64,000 bases of DNA from Quercus robur (lineage: Eukaryota; Streptophyta; Magnoliopsida; Fagales; Fagaceae), in the NCBI RefSeq assembly GCF_932294415.1, contig NC_065536.1, forward strand, positions 13,795,974 through 13,859,973, given 5' to 3'. Positions 37,319-50,431 of the stretch are shown here, in pieces. Position 1 is the stretch's first letter; every line of letters starts with the position of its first letter. Below the pieces are notes generated by a model. That model saw only the letters and a program-made list of their open reading frames with translations. It did no database searches and was not told the DNA's origin. The position numbers were made by a program, and so were the translations under genes.

Positions 37319-38023
37319 TCAATTTCTCTTGAAAGAAAAAATCTTAAAAGAATATAAGTAGAAATTTTTACTAGCCTTGCATGTTTTCTTCTGAAAGCAT
37401 ACAATATTTAAAGCATATCAATCAAGTAGCATTTCCAACAAGTTTTTTGGACTCGCCAGCCATCTAGGGGACTCTGGAACAAAGAATAATCCCACTGCTT
37501 TGTAATAGAGAAGGAATAGTACCCGAAATAAAATCAGGTCTATTCTTTTAAAAATTTTACCAGTGGATTATGTTCATGCAATGAAGGCCCAAGAAAAAAG
37601 AAAGTTACCTATTGGCTATTAATGCCAAGGTGCGCCAGTCAATGAAACTTCCAATGATATACATTAGTGAAGAGCCGCAAGCTACCATCAACTGCATGCT
37701 TGACGAAGCGAAGTTGTGTTAACAATGAGTTGCTATTCAGTTTAAACTTTAAAGCCACAATGATTTCATTATACCTGGTTAGCTGATGTAAATTTTCCCC
37801 TAATGTTTTTAAGCGTTATTTCTGCAATATACACAGGCACCTGTTTAGTTATAAGAACTTGATCATTATTTTGTCTTTTTAAATAGATACATCAATTATA
37901 AAATGCTAACCCAACAAAAATTACTACATAGCAAAGTTTTCCAATGCTAATTCCCAATGACAATCTTCCAAGATCCAGCCACCAAACATTCGATATCAAG
38001 CATTGAACTCTATTAGCAATTGA

Positions 38024-38180
38024 TATTAAGAGCAACCATTAGGCCTATATATATATATATATATAGGTCCAGACCCATTACGTGTACAGTACTAATGTCA
38101 TGTATTGTATTCATACTGTGTTCCTATAAATAGAGCTTCCCTTTTACACACTACTGAATAAAATACAATTATTTCTAACA
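38024..38180 (+). mobile_element. Short LTR/TRIM-like insertion in intron 4 of copy 3
   Basis: 157 bp between two copies of ATTGA (38019-38023 and 38181-38185), absent from the matching intron of copy 2, where the text reads through ATTGATTGAAACCC. It contains a TA microsatellite, a TATA-like box (CCTATAAATAGAGC) and ends CTAACA. Confidence 0.5.
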
Positions 38181-39841
38181 ATTGAAACCCCCCAAAGAAA
38201 ATGTAAATTAAGTAATTGATGTAGGACAGATGGAACTGCTAACTGGACAACTTGAAAAGGCAAGTGGGCACAATATCAAGAAAGCTGAAGAATGTTTTAC
38301 TGTCAATTTAGAAAATGAATTTAATTAATTTGCTTATATTTCCTATGTTGACTAAATCTAGGATTGTTACTTACTAATAGGAAAGGGTATTAAGAAATGT
38401 ACTAGCCTTCAATTCAATACTATCAGTAAAATATTCAGTTATTCAAGGTACTAGGCTTCTAGAGTAGTCACTGATTATAGAGGGAAAGTAGGAAAAGAGA
38501 AAACCTTTCCAAGTACCATGGCAAGCCAACCTGCAAAGCTGAAATGGCCTGCATTACAATTTCAACAAGAAATTTATCCAAAAAAAGAAAAAGAAAAAGA
38601 AAGAGAGAGATAGTTTTGTAGTTTAAAAAATATCAACAAATTGAAAGGTGACAAAAGAAACATACACCTATCACTCCAATTGTCATTATTGACCCAAAAA
38701 CTGAATACTGCAAAATGCATAAAAAGAAGAAAATTAACAGAGTTGATATGCAACAAAGTGAGTTCTATTCAAACAAATAAATTTAACATTTTATTCTGCT
38801 GAACTTCAACAAAAAGAAAAGCTTTGGCAACAAAGTGAGTTCTATTAATTTTGTTTCTATTACTCATTGTGTACGATTTATCAAACCTATTAAATCTAAA
38901 CAAAATACAATATGAATCTGGGTGAAGAACAAATCCTTGTGGCAACACTATGCATGTTGGTGTAAAATTATTTTGTATTGGTCATATAATGTGTGATTTG
39001 TGAAAACTATACATAAATATCTACAATCTTTATGTTTAGAAACATTGATAAGCACATAATTATGTGTGTGTATATATATATATTTTTCTGAAGCTACAAG
39101 TATATTAATTTTATATTTGGAACATATGTATGTGTTTGACATGTATATTTACAACCCCCCAAACTCTATGGTTTTAGTATAATATAACTTCCATTGAAAC
39201 ACGTGTAGACAATGTAGATGCATTATAGTAAGTGGAAGGGAACGAAGCCCTCTGTTTCAGCCAAAAAAAAAAAACCCTCTGTTTTGGCTTAGATGGTACA
39301 ATGTGAGGTGGTACTATTAGGACAAGTCACAGGTTTAAGTTTTACCTAATCAATAAAAGTACCATAAAAAGCTAGTATTAGAATTTTTTTTTTTGAGAAG
39401 GTAGTATTAGAATCTTATATACTATAATTTTGTCATAACTCTAATGTGATAAATTGTGAGCAGTAGGAAAAAAAAAAAGTGAATCCATATGAAAGTGATA
39501 GGAAGCCAATCACGATTTGCTTCACATAAGATAGTTGTGTAAAAATTTGTGATAATTGTTGTCGTTCTAGAATTATTCTAAAAATACATGTACAAGGAAA
39601 ACAAAATTAATTTTTTATTTATTATTAACTAAAGAAAGGACAGAATTACTAGTACTTACTGCTGCCGCAGAAATGCCCAAATCTGCAATGATTCCGGATT
39701 CAGCAGGTAATGAATATCCTGTGTATAAAGCCAATCATAATGCATTTGTTCAAAGAAAATCGGCTAATACCATGCCAAACTGCTTATGCTTCGTAGAACA
39801 TAAACATTTTTTTTTTTTTTTTATGTAAAAAAAATGTTACC

Positions 39842-40081
39842 TATTTTTTAAAATTTTCTTCGGAAATCTGTACTAGTTGTCAAATATACTATCATAAAAT
39901 GTGACATGTGTGTTTGGCATTTACTTTTAAAAATTTTCTTCAGGAATCTGTACTAGTTGTCAAATATATTATCATACAATGTGACATGTGTGTTAGGTAT
40001 TTATTTTTTAAAAATTTTCTTTTTGGAATCTGTACTAGTTGTCTAATATTTTATAATAAAATGTGACATGCATGTTTGGCA
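39842..40081. repeat. 80-82-bp tandem repeat, three copies
   Basis: AATCTGTACTAGTTGTC recurs at about 39864, 39944 and 40026, each followed by ATAAAATGTGACATG-like text. The units are non-coding. It lies upstream of exon 2 of copy 3, where exon 1 would be expected. Confidence 0.85.
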
Positions 40082-40204
40082 AAATCTATTTTTTTAGATT
40101 ATTTTTCTTAAAAAATAAATTAGGTAAAATACAATGTAGTTGAAAAGGGAGAACTTTTTTTAATTTTAATTTTATATGAAATAGAATTCTACTTCAAACC
40201 TAAT

Positions 40205-40244
<40 letters not shown>

Positions 40245-40731
40245 ATATGTTTGTGTTTTTGAAACTCGATTTGAACCCATCCTTAACCCTCACCCCCACA
40301 AGGCCACAAAGGCAAAGGCAAATTGTTCCTACTATTACCTGATTCCCAGTGCGTTAATCATTTGGTATGTGCAGTGAATAATAATAATTTATGTGTGTGG
40401 GCCTGTCCTATGGGCCTATTATCAGGAAAAATACCCACCCAAAGAAAAGTCATGCGGCCCATGTCCACAAAGTAATAATCAAATACGTAGTGGAGAGCTT
40501 TTCAAAAAAAAAAAGAAAAAAAGAAAAGAAGGTAAAGGAGAAAAAGAAAAGAGAATAAATTCAATAAAGTGGCAAAATTCTGTAAAATTTTTATTGAGAA
40601 CAGGTGTGGCTGACGCGTCACTTGGTGTTGTATCTCCATTGGGCTTGGCTTTTGAACTTATTGACCCTGTCCTTCCTCCGTGCCTTCTCTCTCCATTTTG
40701 TATGGAAAGATTGCAGGATGTGAATAACAAG
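40082..40731. other. Intergenic up to the LINE, with a TA microsatellite
   Basis: A TA microsatellite lies at about 40207-40237. A GC-richer stretch (40590-40730) could be the end of an old gene or its 5' region, and the LINE is inserted in it. No domain is recognised, and exon 1 of transporter copy 3 was not found here. Confidence 0.4.
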
Positions 40732-43193
40732 GGCCGGAGACTTTGGGTAATTATAGACCCATAAGTTTATGCAACACCGTCTATAAGATTGTTACCAAGG
40801 TTATAGTTGCTAGACTTAGACTGCATTTGGACAAGCTTGTTTCACCGGTTCAAGCAGCCTTTGTTCCTGGTTGGAAGGGTCTAGACAATGTAATTATTGC
40901 CCAAGAAGTTATTCACACTATCATGAAGAAGAGGGGGGGAAGGTGGGTATATGGCTTTGAAGATCGATTTGGAAAAAGCGTATGATAAGCTCGAATGGAG
41001 TTGCATTAAGGATATGCTTACTAGAGCTAACATTCCAGTAGATCTTATTGATACCATTAATAGTTGTGTTTCGACGGTATCTACTTCCATTTTGGTGAAT
41101 GGAGAAGCTTTAGATCAGATTTATCCTTTGAGAAGGATTAGACAAGGGAACCCGTTATCCCCATATTTGTTCATCTTGTGCATGGACTACCTTGGCCAAC
41201 TCATTGAAGAGAAGTGTCATATGAAGCTTTGAAATCCGGTGAAAGCTTCTCAAAGTGGTTCGGCATTTTCCCACCTTTTTTTTGCGGATGACCTTGTGCT
41301 TTTTGCTAAAGCGGATCACATTAATTGCTCAGCAATTAGGGATGTTCTTGATTGTTTTTGTAGCATCTCTGGTTAAACTATAAGTGAAGCCAAGTTAAGA
41401 ATTTACTTTTCTCCTAATGTGGATAGAGATATTAGAGCTTTGTGATATTCTTGGTTTTGCTTCAACCCTGGAGCTTGGTAAGTATTTAGGGATTCCCATC
41501 AAGCATGGGAGCACCTCCTCGCAAGACTACAAACGGAAACAGCTAGGAAGATTCATTGGGTCGGTTAGCATAAGGTGACTAGAACTAAAGAGGAAGGCGG
41601 TCTCGGCTTGCAAACTGCAAACGGAAGGAATGTAGCTCTCCTTGCCAAGCTGAATTGGAGATTCAATAATGAAAAAGAAGCCCCTTGGGCTAAAGTCCTT
41701 AGAGCTAAATACTGTAATAGCAGAAGATTAATTTCAGCTAATGCTGATAGGCTTCCTTATTCCCAAATTTGGAGAGCAATGAAGAAAGGAAGGGAAGTGT
41801 TCAATGCTGGCAGTATGTGGATGGTTGGTAGGGATAGTAAGATTAGCTTTTGGCATGGGACTTGGACCCAGAAAGGTCCCCTTCGGCACATCATTCAAGG
41901 GCCTCTAAATTTTGAAGAATCCAAGTGGGAAGTGAAAGACCTCATGACGGATACAAGGTGGAACCTAGGTCGGATCTCTTTTGTGCTCCCTTTAGAGGTG
42001 AGTCTTATGATCCATGCTACTCCTTTTCCTTTAGTAGGTAGAGGTAGTGATAGCCTAGCTTGGCGGAGTAATCCTAGAGGTGTTTTTCACTTAAAGAGTG
42101 CGTATAGTCTTGTTAATGGTGCTGCCCAAGATTCATCCTTTTTGGCTAAATGGATTTGGAAAGCTAACATTTTGCCTCGAATTAAAACCTTTATGTGGCA
42201 ATGTTCTCATAACAGCATAGGAGTGAAGGGGTGTCTTAGTAGAAGAGGAATGGGTGTTGATGATAAATGTCCTATATGTCAAGAGGGAGTTGAAACTGTA
42301 ATGCATGCTCTTAGGGATTGCTCATGGGCTAGATCAATTTGGAGGCACTTGGGAGTGCTGCCTTCAGACCAAAATTTTTGGAGAGCAAATTTGCAAGAGT
42401 GGCTGGTTTACAATGGGAACGCTAAGCTCAATGGCACGTCTGGGAGTATGCCTTGGAAGATGCTTTTCCCTTTTTCTTTGTGGAACTTATGGAAGAGTAG
42501 AAATGGAAGTGTTTTTAGAGGGAAGAATCCGAATCCTGATTTGGCCAAGGAGGTAGTTAGTCAAGTGAGGGAGTTTTTGTACTGTGCTTCTTCTCCTAAA
42601 GATTTGGCTCTTCGCACCATTAAAGGAGTTAGATTGGAGAAGCCATAGGAGGGTTGGGTTAAATTAAATATAGACGGGGCTTCTAAAGGTAATCCGGGTT
42701 TGGCAGGTTGTGGAGGAGTGGTGAGGAATGAGGATGGGAGGTGGATTACGGGGTTTGCTAGGCGTATAGGGGTGACCACCAGCTTTGTAGCTGAACTATG
42801 GGGGCTTCGGGAAGGTCTTTTACTGTGCAGCAACTTAAACGTCCAATTTCTAGTCATTGAGCTTGATGCTAAAGCTGTGGTGGATGTTTTTCTCAATCCA
42901 AACTACCAAAATAATGCTGTCTCACCTATCTTGGAGGATTGCAAGCAATTGTTGCTCCGGTTTCAGCAGGTTTAGATCAGACACTGCTTCCGTCAGGCTA
43001 ATCGCTGTGCGGATTTGTTAGCTAGGATGAGTTTAGATCAAGTTACTGAGTTTATTTCTTTCAATTATCCGCCTGTGGACATTAGAGGTATTGTAGAGGA
43101 GGATGTAGTAGGGCTGTATGTTAACAGATTCTGCCCTATAACTGATTTTGCTGTTTAGCTTTGGAATAAAAATCGCCTTTTAACCAAAAAAAA
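40732..43193 (+). mobile_element. 5'-truncated L1-type LINE with 10-bp TSD
   Basis: GAATAACAAG occurs directly before (40722-40731) and after (43194-43203) the element, which ends in a short A tract (CCAAAAAAAA). The plus strand encodes, in order, reverse transcriptase (YRPISLCN, about 40750; FADDLVLF, about 41280), a zinc-binding reverse-transcriptase-associated segment (CPICQEG...H...C, about 42270) and an RNase H-like domain (LNIDGASKGNPG, about 42663). No endonuclease domain remains. Frameshifts, stops (for example TAG at 42646-42648) and a deletion between the reverse transcriptase and the downstream part make it inactive. The order is that of plant L1-clade LINEs. Confidence 0.9.
41575..42648 (+). 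pseudogene. LINE ORF2 fragment (RT C-terminal and zinc-binding region)
   Basis: The longest uninterrupted frame in the element, 357 codons. It begins inside the coding region rather than at a real start. KEEGGLGLQ, SKISFWHGTW, FHLKSAYSLV and the C-x2-C...H...C cluster are characteristic of the region after the reverse transcriptase in plant L1 elements. The RNase H part follows in the same direction after a stop. Confidence 0.88.
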
Positions 43194-43203
43194 GAATAAC
43201 AAG

Positions 43204-46200
43204 ATGAGAACCAAGTTTTCATTGAGAGAGATGGTTATGTTTGGTGAGACCAAGTTGATGAACTAATGGTAGACTTTTGTTTAAGATATATCATTATTTG
43301 CCAAATAAAATAGGGCCATGGCAATCATTAATTTATATGCTAGTGTTCTCTCTTTTAAAATTATTCCCAACTAAAAATAGAAAAGTGACATTCAATTTGG
43401 AGAATTCTGAAAAGAGATTAAATTATGTAAAAGTGGTGTAAAATCCATTTTTTACCCCTCTAATCTTAATATGCCACATAATCTAATTACATATTTAAGA
43501 ATAAACACAACCACGCCCAATTAATTCTAATATCTAATTACTTATATATAAATCCAATCAAATTAGGAGTTTATTGAGACACTATTAGGTGTGGTAAAAT
43601 GTATTTAATTTTAAGTAAAATACAGATTTGGCAACTCTTATTATATAGTACTATAAAACATGAGTTTTATATCTCATCCTTACTAAATTCAGACTCTTCT
43701 GAAAACGCCAAAACCAAGCAAGTTTTGGAATAAATAAAGTGGTTTGGATTCTAAACCCGATTTTATTTAAACATTATTTCTTTATTATTATTTTTTATTC
43801 CTCTCACTTTCCAAAGTACCCACCATACTTTATCACAATTACTTTACCAAGTCAAGGATCTTGTAACTGAATTGATTTCATGCATAAAGTGCTTGAAGAT
43901 CTAAGGGAGAAGAGTTTGAGTTGCAGAGTTAGCAACATACTGTAATTAACTCAATTAAAAAAAATTACCAAGGTACAAAAATAATTAAAAAATATTTACG
44001 AAATTATTAGTAAATATTATCATTTTTGGGAAGAAAATGGAGGTAGATTTTTGGATGTTTTTTGGTATTGGTTACTCATATTCATTCCTTATCCTATTTT
44101 AATTAATCTGCTACCAATGTTCTTATAACTTTAGTCAATAGAGAAAATATTATCTTTTTAATTATTATTTTTTTTGGGTGCAAATGCTTATAATATTCTC
44201 AAGTTTAGAACTTCAATTAGTGACCAGCAATTATGAGTTATTATCAAATTATAATTTTGATATCAAAATTTGAGTGCACCATGTAAATATAATAGTGAAT
44301 CAATAAATGATATTAAAAGTTAAAACTTAGTTTCTCAAAAAAAAAAAAAAAAAAAAAGAGGTTAAAACTTCACTTTTAATCTTAACCTCTGGATTAGAAA
44401 AAAAAATACTAATATTTAAAATTTTAAAATTTTTCTTTAAAAAAAAGTTTCTAACCTTTACATCTCACACACTCACAATAATTGTACCATGTAATCATTG
44501 CATGGGATCCAAACCGTAATTTCGATAGTCAGTGTGACACTGACCTAAATTGCTCTGATGCTTAAGTCAGAACAAGGAAATCATTTATTGTTGATTATGG
44601 GTATTCTCTCACTCATGTATCTGATAGGTGTCCTTCCTTGTATAGAGCTTGATAGCTAGTGTATTAATGGTTGCACATGAGACCTAGTGATGAAGAACAA
44701 GAGCAACTCTCCGAATATAACTTCAACAAGTAAGAAGGCTAGGGTGATGTTAGTGTGGCACCAGCCTAAGCACTTTAATGCCTAAGTTCATGTCTCCTTT
44801 CAGAGAGAAGAGTAGCTCGTATTGGAAGGTTTTTGTAGCTTGTGCTTGTAGAGATTATCTGGATTTATAAAACTATAGAGAGTAGGATAGCTGATATACC
44901 GGCCTCCATTGGGCTATCAATGGTCATCCATGGACGATTTGAAGGGATTAAGCTAAATAGATCTATCATTTGTGGTTGAAAATAATGAAAGTTTCAAGGA
45001 TGCAAGAGAGTTGTAAAAGAAACACAAGGGTTTTCTTCTTGAATGATTTTGCCTGGGTTTTTTTTTTTTTGGATTAAGATGTTTTAGGGTAAGAGTGATT
45101 TGTGTTGATGAATTTTCAGGATTTGAATGGCGTTTGTTCTCTAATGTTAATGCTTAGAGGCTTAATTCGTGTTTTCTGTGGTTTTAAAAGAGCAAGTAAG
45201 TGGATTGATGAAGTGGCAGTATCTTAAACCATTAATTTTAAATGAAAAGTGAGGATTTAAAGAAATTTACTTGGTAAAATACCCTAGGAAACCTAGAAGA
45301 CTTGGATCCTTATTTATGTAGATATAGGTCATGTGCTCAGAGAACCATGCATTCCTATTTAGAGGTTGTCCTACTGAGCTCCGGCATTGGGCTGTTTTTT
45401 CTTCCATTCATTTACTTAGAATGTTCGTCTGTATCAAATCAGCAAACAAAGGCCCCAGATGACTTCATCCTTATCATCTATTCTTGGTATCTGTTATAGG
45501 GCATTTTCTTATTTTCAGCCATCCTCCATCCTACTAATAATGGTTCTTAAGTAATCTCCATTACGTCAGCGATATAACAAAGGTTACATGGACAAGAGTT
45601 AAATTTGTTAAACGATCTTGTTTTAAGGGATTGAAAAGAGGCAATTCGGTCTTTTCATGTGCCATTGATGCAGAGGTCATGTGAGTCACACATGACATGT
45701 TTTTCCATCTAAGTTAAGAGTGGTAATCGTTTATTTTGAAAGTTCAAGGTGGTAAATGTAAATGGGGGTATAGTAGTATAATTTTCCCAAAAACTTTAAG
45801 TGACTAGTTTTTATCATACTAACATAGAGAATGTATTCATTCATTTGATATAAACCAATATTTGTAAATCATGTTTGATCATTGATTTTTGAACTCGAAA
45901 TTAGTTTATTCATGTCTTTTTTTTTTTTTCTTTTCCTTTTTTATATATAGATAGAGAGGAAAAAAAAAACCCTCTTTTTGCTTCCAATTCCAGTTTGAAT
46001 GTTTAAGAAATTACGTACATAGATTTTAAGAGTGTTATGCTCTGGTGTGACTCCAAGAACCCACATTATATTTTAAGGTTAGAGATATGCTAAACATTGT
46101 CCTTTGATATTCTTTAGGTGGTTTTAGATGTTATATTTTAAGAGTAATGATGATAGCTTAAGCACAAATTGGTTGAGCAATATTGAGAATGCCTCAAAAA

Positions 46201-46621
46201 TTAATTCAACAATAAATGTCATCATATGCTTGAGTATATCTAGGATACCTTAGTCGAAATGGGGACTATGTTTTGCCTCAAAGTCGTCACGCTATCATTG
46301 TACTACTAAAATTTGATATACTGACAGTGACAGGACAACAGTAGTCTTTTGCTCACTGTTTGGTTCCCGTAAAAATCAATAAAGACCTCAAGTTAGAGAA
46401 GATGATATCTTGAATCAAGCACAAAAAAACAACAAAATTGTTGATAAAGAACATTTAGAAGGTTGTACATAAATTTCTAAATACTGAATGACGGATATAT
46501 GATCTCTCACAGCAAAATTTTAAACTGATATGATATCATCCAAATGTTTCTAACAACAATTTTTTTTACCCTTAGATGAAATGCGTAGTTGTTAGACTCA
46601 TTTACTTGATTTACTTGCACC
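43204..46621. other. 3.4 kb AT-rich intergenic, no gene seen
   Basis: No exon of the transporter family and no other domain was found on either strand. Two loosely similar segments (GTGTGACACTGACCTAAAT near 44530 and GTGTGGCACCAGCCTAAGC near 44755) suggest an old degraded repeat. Poly-A and poly-T runs are common. Confidence 0.4.
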
Positions 46622-49600
46622 TCAAGCAGAAAATTGGGTAATCGATGCCTGTATTTCTTCTAGAGCTTGCCCCTTGGTCTCTGGTACCAGCTTTGCGATG
46701 AATAGAACAGTCAAACCACAAATGCTACAGAATACAAAAAATGTCCCTGATGCATCATGGCCAAAACATTCATGTGTAATTAAAAACAGAGAAGGAAAAG
46801 GTTTAAAATTGAAAGTGTATAATAATCATTCCATTACAAACTTGAAAGTGTAGAAGCAGTTACCTGCTGTACTCCATTCCATCATAAAATTGAAAGTGAA
46901 TGTAACAATCCAAGAAGAGGACCATTTCATTGTGATCACAAGGCTTCCAGCCGTACCCTTGATATTTACAGGGAATATCTGAAATGGAAAGTAATCCTCG
47001 AATGGAAGCTAAAAAAGCTGCTTGTTTGAGCAAAATTCTCCTCAATAAATTTGCAAAAGGCTTTAGAGCTCAATAAGTTATATACCTCTGACATTATAAC
47101 CCATGGTAATCCAGCCATGCCTATTGAGTAAGCCACAGTATAACCCTGCAAGGATTATTAGCCAGTCAATGACATGCTTTTCAAATTTATCTACAACTAT
47201 ATGAAACTCAGTCTAGAATTCAAGAAAAAGAACAGAAACCACCCCTTGGTTTCTTTTAAGGATTTGAAAGGAAAAGAAACATAAGAAAGTGCTTATCTTG
47301 CTATGTTAGTATTTGCAGCAATAGTTGTGCTAAAGATTAATGTAGAGCAAGCAACCTGTAAGCCAATTCCATCCAAAATAAGCTCAGAACCTAGAATACC
47401 ATAAGCTCTTAAAATGTCCCACTTCTTCAATAAGGAACTTCCCTTCCATAGCGAAAGAGAAAATTCCACACCATGGAAAAACCTTTCCTTCAACACGAGG
47501 GAAGCCTAGTACCAAAACCAAATCCAAATAGAAATTTGAGACAATTTCTGACATTAACATAGAAATATTTAGTTCTTTTCTTGAGAAGAGGAACATCTAT
47601 TGGTTTTTTGTACTACCAAGTGCCTATTATAACCAACATTGTAGTGAGCTCCCTCCAAGCTAACCTCAGAACTTCAGGTGTTAAAAACCCTTCGACACCC
47701 CACATATCCCGACAGTCTAATTGGTTATTGAAGCATGAATGAGAGAATGTGAGAAATTAAATTTAGAAATCTCTACTCCCATTACTGGAGAAGTAGGAGA
47801 AAAACTTTTTTTTTTTTTTTTTCGATATATATTGTCTACCAAGATTCCGATTAGCACCAAAATGGGAGTGAGTTCCTTCAACAGATAGAGGTCCTGCTCA
47901 TCACAAAAGCGTTAAAACAATAATCATTCATATATGTGGAAAACAGAACCACCAACAAAGGAGCTATGAATTTGGTTTTGATTGAAACCTGAAACTAGAA
48001 TGACACTCCTACTAGCAAGCAACTAAAGCACATTCTGAAAGTTCAATTAGTATGTAAAACACTAATGAATATTTAGACCCTCAATTTCAACAATACCAAC
48101 ACAAGCTTATACACAAACAATATATGTGCAGAATGATGAATATAAGCCATATCCAAATTGGTAAAATATTCTAAACCATAATTAATCACATACACAGTAG
48201 CAATTAAAAGGTAAAGAGTAAGGGAAGAGTGCAAATACAAAGATAACACCAGAACGTGTTATCAAAGAGGAAACCGAAGAACTCGGTGAAAAACCTCTTC
48301 GTCGCCCTCCAAGCGATCAAATGATCCACTAAAAAATAAAGTTGGGATACATGAATAGCAAAAGACCCTTCAAGTCTAATCTACCCAATGCACCTAAGCC
48401 CTTCAAGCTTCTTGCTCTAACAGGGTTAAGCCTAACTGTGTCTTCTTTAGCTTCCCGGATTCCGCAATAAACCCATTGCATCAACCAAGTAAATTGGTCA
48501 TCTCCGAACTGCTTCCTAAGCACCAAAATACCTGCTCACTGATATGGGTATAGTGAGATAAGGATTTGGCAAATGTACCTCTCAAGAATATGTCAATGGA
48601 GAGGATGAGAGTAGAGAAATTTGGAGAATCAAATATCAAAAATTGTGGATGAATCAATCTTATTTTTTTCTAAAGTTTTTTTTTTCAAAATTCTCCTTGA
48701 AAGCTCTCTACATTTCGTGGGTATAACGGTATTTATAGTAGTGTGTGTGAGGAATGCAAAAAGTCAGTTTTTATTGAAATAGGGTATTCTGACGACTCAG
48801 TCTCGCGAGTGGAACAAGTCACGAGATTGAGTCACGAGCTAACTATCTAGCTAGACTGTATATTTTGTCCTGTAGTGCTCCAGCTGTCATTACCCTTCGG
48901 TTCCCTGCATGCTTCACACGTGTGCCACTTTGGCGACTTGCCAATTGCGAGTCAGTCACAAGATCCAGTCACGAGGCTCCTTTGTATGCACACATCTTGA
49001 GTTTTCTTCACACTCTCTCACACACAGCCTTTACATAATTCCCACCTAAATACATGGTCTCTAATTGTTAAAATAAAAGCAAATTTGGTACAGAATAAAG
49101 CCAATACATGATTGAATAAATTCAACCTTACAACATTCTAACAGCAGAGACCTGCAAGGATTAGTAAAATTTACTTCCTTGGACGTGTTGAACTAATTGA
49201 TAGATTTAAAGCTGAATCTTTTTCATCCTCACCATAAGAAGTGGTCGTCTTCCTAATCTATCTGTCGAGTACACTGATAGCAGAAGCTGGAATCTGCAAA
49301 AGCATTTTTACATGTTTGGGATATGTATTTAGTAGAATTCTGCAGTCCCTCACAGTTGTAGTGAGACAAGTACCTGGATAATAGCCATCCAAAGAGTCCC
49401 AATTCTACTTGAAAAACCTTCAGCAAACAAGGGTTCATAATCATCATTTCTTCTTTGTATTATCAGCAGTACACAAATCAGTCTCTAAAGCCATTAACTT
49501 ACCAGCTTCTAAGAATATTGAGCTTGAATAATAATCAATTGCGTTACACCCTCCAAACTGTTGAAGTAGTAATAACCCAACTCCAACCTAAGACAATATG

Positions 49601-49747
49601 ATTAGAATAGATAAAAGGATTGGACAAGCTGAGAAAAGTAAAGGTGCCACATCAAGAGAGACTTACAATGAGTGAACGAACATATCTCCTCTGGAACAAG
49701 TCCAGAATTCTAGTTTCTAAGTTCTTTTGAAAGGATTCTGTATAATC
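46622..49747 (-). pseudogene. ERD6-like sugar transporter copy 4, exons 10-18 only
   Basis: Exons (5' to 3'): 49747-49667, 49587-49503, 49417-49374, 49293-49233, exon 14 split into 49151-49133 and 48035-47991 (approximate outer edges), 47893-47840, 47145-47086, 46978-46864, 46746-46622. Exons 15-18 read cleanly to a stop and keep GMAGLPWVIMSE and VPETKG. Damage: all of exons 1-9 are absent; two bases are lost in exon 13; exon 14 holds a solo LTR; and a TAG replaces Tyr near its 3' end. The truncated 5' side faces copy 5 head to head. It cannot encode a whole transporter. Confidence 0.88.
48036..49132 (-). mobile_element. Solo LTR (Copia-like) inside exon 14 of copy 4
   Basis: A 1097-bp TGAAAG...CTTACA segment interrupts exon 14 and is flanked by ACATTC on both sides (48030-48035 and 49133-49138). 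Joining the flanks at one copy of the repeat restores the exon alignment with other copies. A TATA-like box (CTATAAATACCG, read on the minus strand near 48730) suggests the LTR is in minus orientation. Confidence 0.8.
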
Positions 49748-49988
49748 CTGTAAGTAAAATAACAAAAGGAATAGAGAAAGAAAAATGTTCTGAATGAAAA
49801 TTTCTCAACACAAAAATCTCTGTACAGTATATATATATATACACACAGAACAGTTGACCTATGAGGCCCTTGATTAGGCTTGAATAAAAAATAATTGATA
49901 GGCCTTGATTCAAGACACAATCAAAGGTAATGCAAAAAACATGAAAATTTGCAAAATATGTTATAAGCTAAAACTTTGAAAAGGCACA

Positions 49989-50027
<39 letters not shown>

Positions 50028-50431
50028 TTGGGAATTTGCCAAGCCAAAAGTGGTTAAAAATAATTTTTTTTTTTTTAAACCACAACACTTGTCTTCACTT
50101 TTACTCATTGAAGCCAAATGGAGCATATCAGGGTCCTATTGAAGCCAATTTACATTAAAAGAGTTCCAACTCCCAACAAAATTTTAGACAGAATGTTTAA
50201 TTAATATTAAATTTTCATAAAGTTATATGGCCATTCCCTAATAAATTTGAAAAGATGCAAAAAGTAGGACGTTGGAAATCATTGTTGTAAGATTTTAGGG
50301 TGATTATCTTTTGAAGTTGCATTCATTTGTTATTGTCAAATGTAGATCAAGGACCATATCAGTGAGACAATTATTCCTACATTTTTCTCTACTGGGTTTC
50401 AACAACTAATAAAGTTCAGTATTTGACACAG
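49748..50431. other. Junction between inverted transporter copies
   Basis: It separates the 5'-truncated copies 4 (minus) and 5 (plus). TA microsatellites lie at about 49829-49846 and 49989-50022. No exon was found. The right part looks like intron sequence leading to exon 5 of copy 5. Confidence 0.5.

Larger units (their letters stand above)
34268..39722 (-). pseudogene. ERD6-like sugar transporter copy 3, exons 2-18, heavily damaged
   Basis: Exon remnants (5' to 3'): 39722-39660, 38707-38662 (3' half lost), 38549-38506 (internal deletion), 37990-37925, 37840-37775, 37691-37609, 37522-37457, 36433-36343, 36121-36041, 35961-35869, 35794-35751, 35670-35608, 35519-35460, 35364-35311, 34793-34734, 34627-34513, 34398-34268. 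Lesions seen by comparison with the other copies: no exon 1; exon 5 and 8 acceptors lost; a GC donor and one extra base in exon 8; 7 bp duplicated at the end of exon 7; a 2-bp loss in a GA run of exon 9; 8 extra bases in exon 11; and TGA at 34319-34321 replacing the Arg after KTKG. The membrane-segment motifs are otherwise clear. It is certainly non-functional as a full transporter. Confidence 0.9.

Noticed and set aside
39280..39420. tRNA-like or SINE-like segment (GGCTTAGATGGTACAA ... GGTTTAAGTTTTACC)
   Set aside because: Box A/box B resemblance is weak and no tail or target duplication was found; not enough to call.
40393..40764. 123-codon open frame running into the LINE
   Set aside because: It crosses the LINE insertion point and combines a poly-lysine-like low-complexity part with unrelated sequence, so it cannot be a native protein.
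40705..43260. Possible host gene interrupted by the LINE (ATG at about 40702)
   Set aside because: Joining the flanks gives only a short frame that matches no family I recognise. Kept only as the LINE target site.
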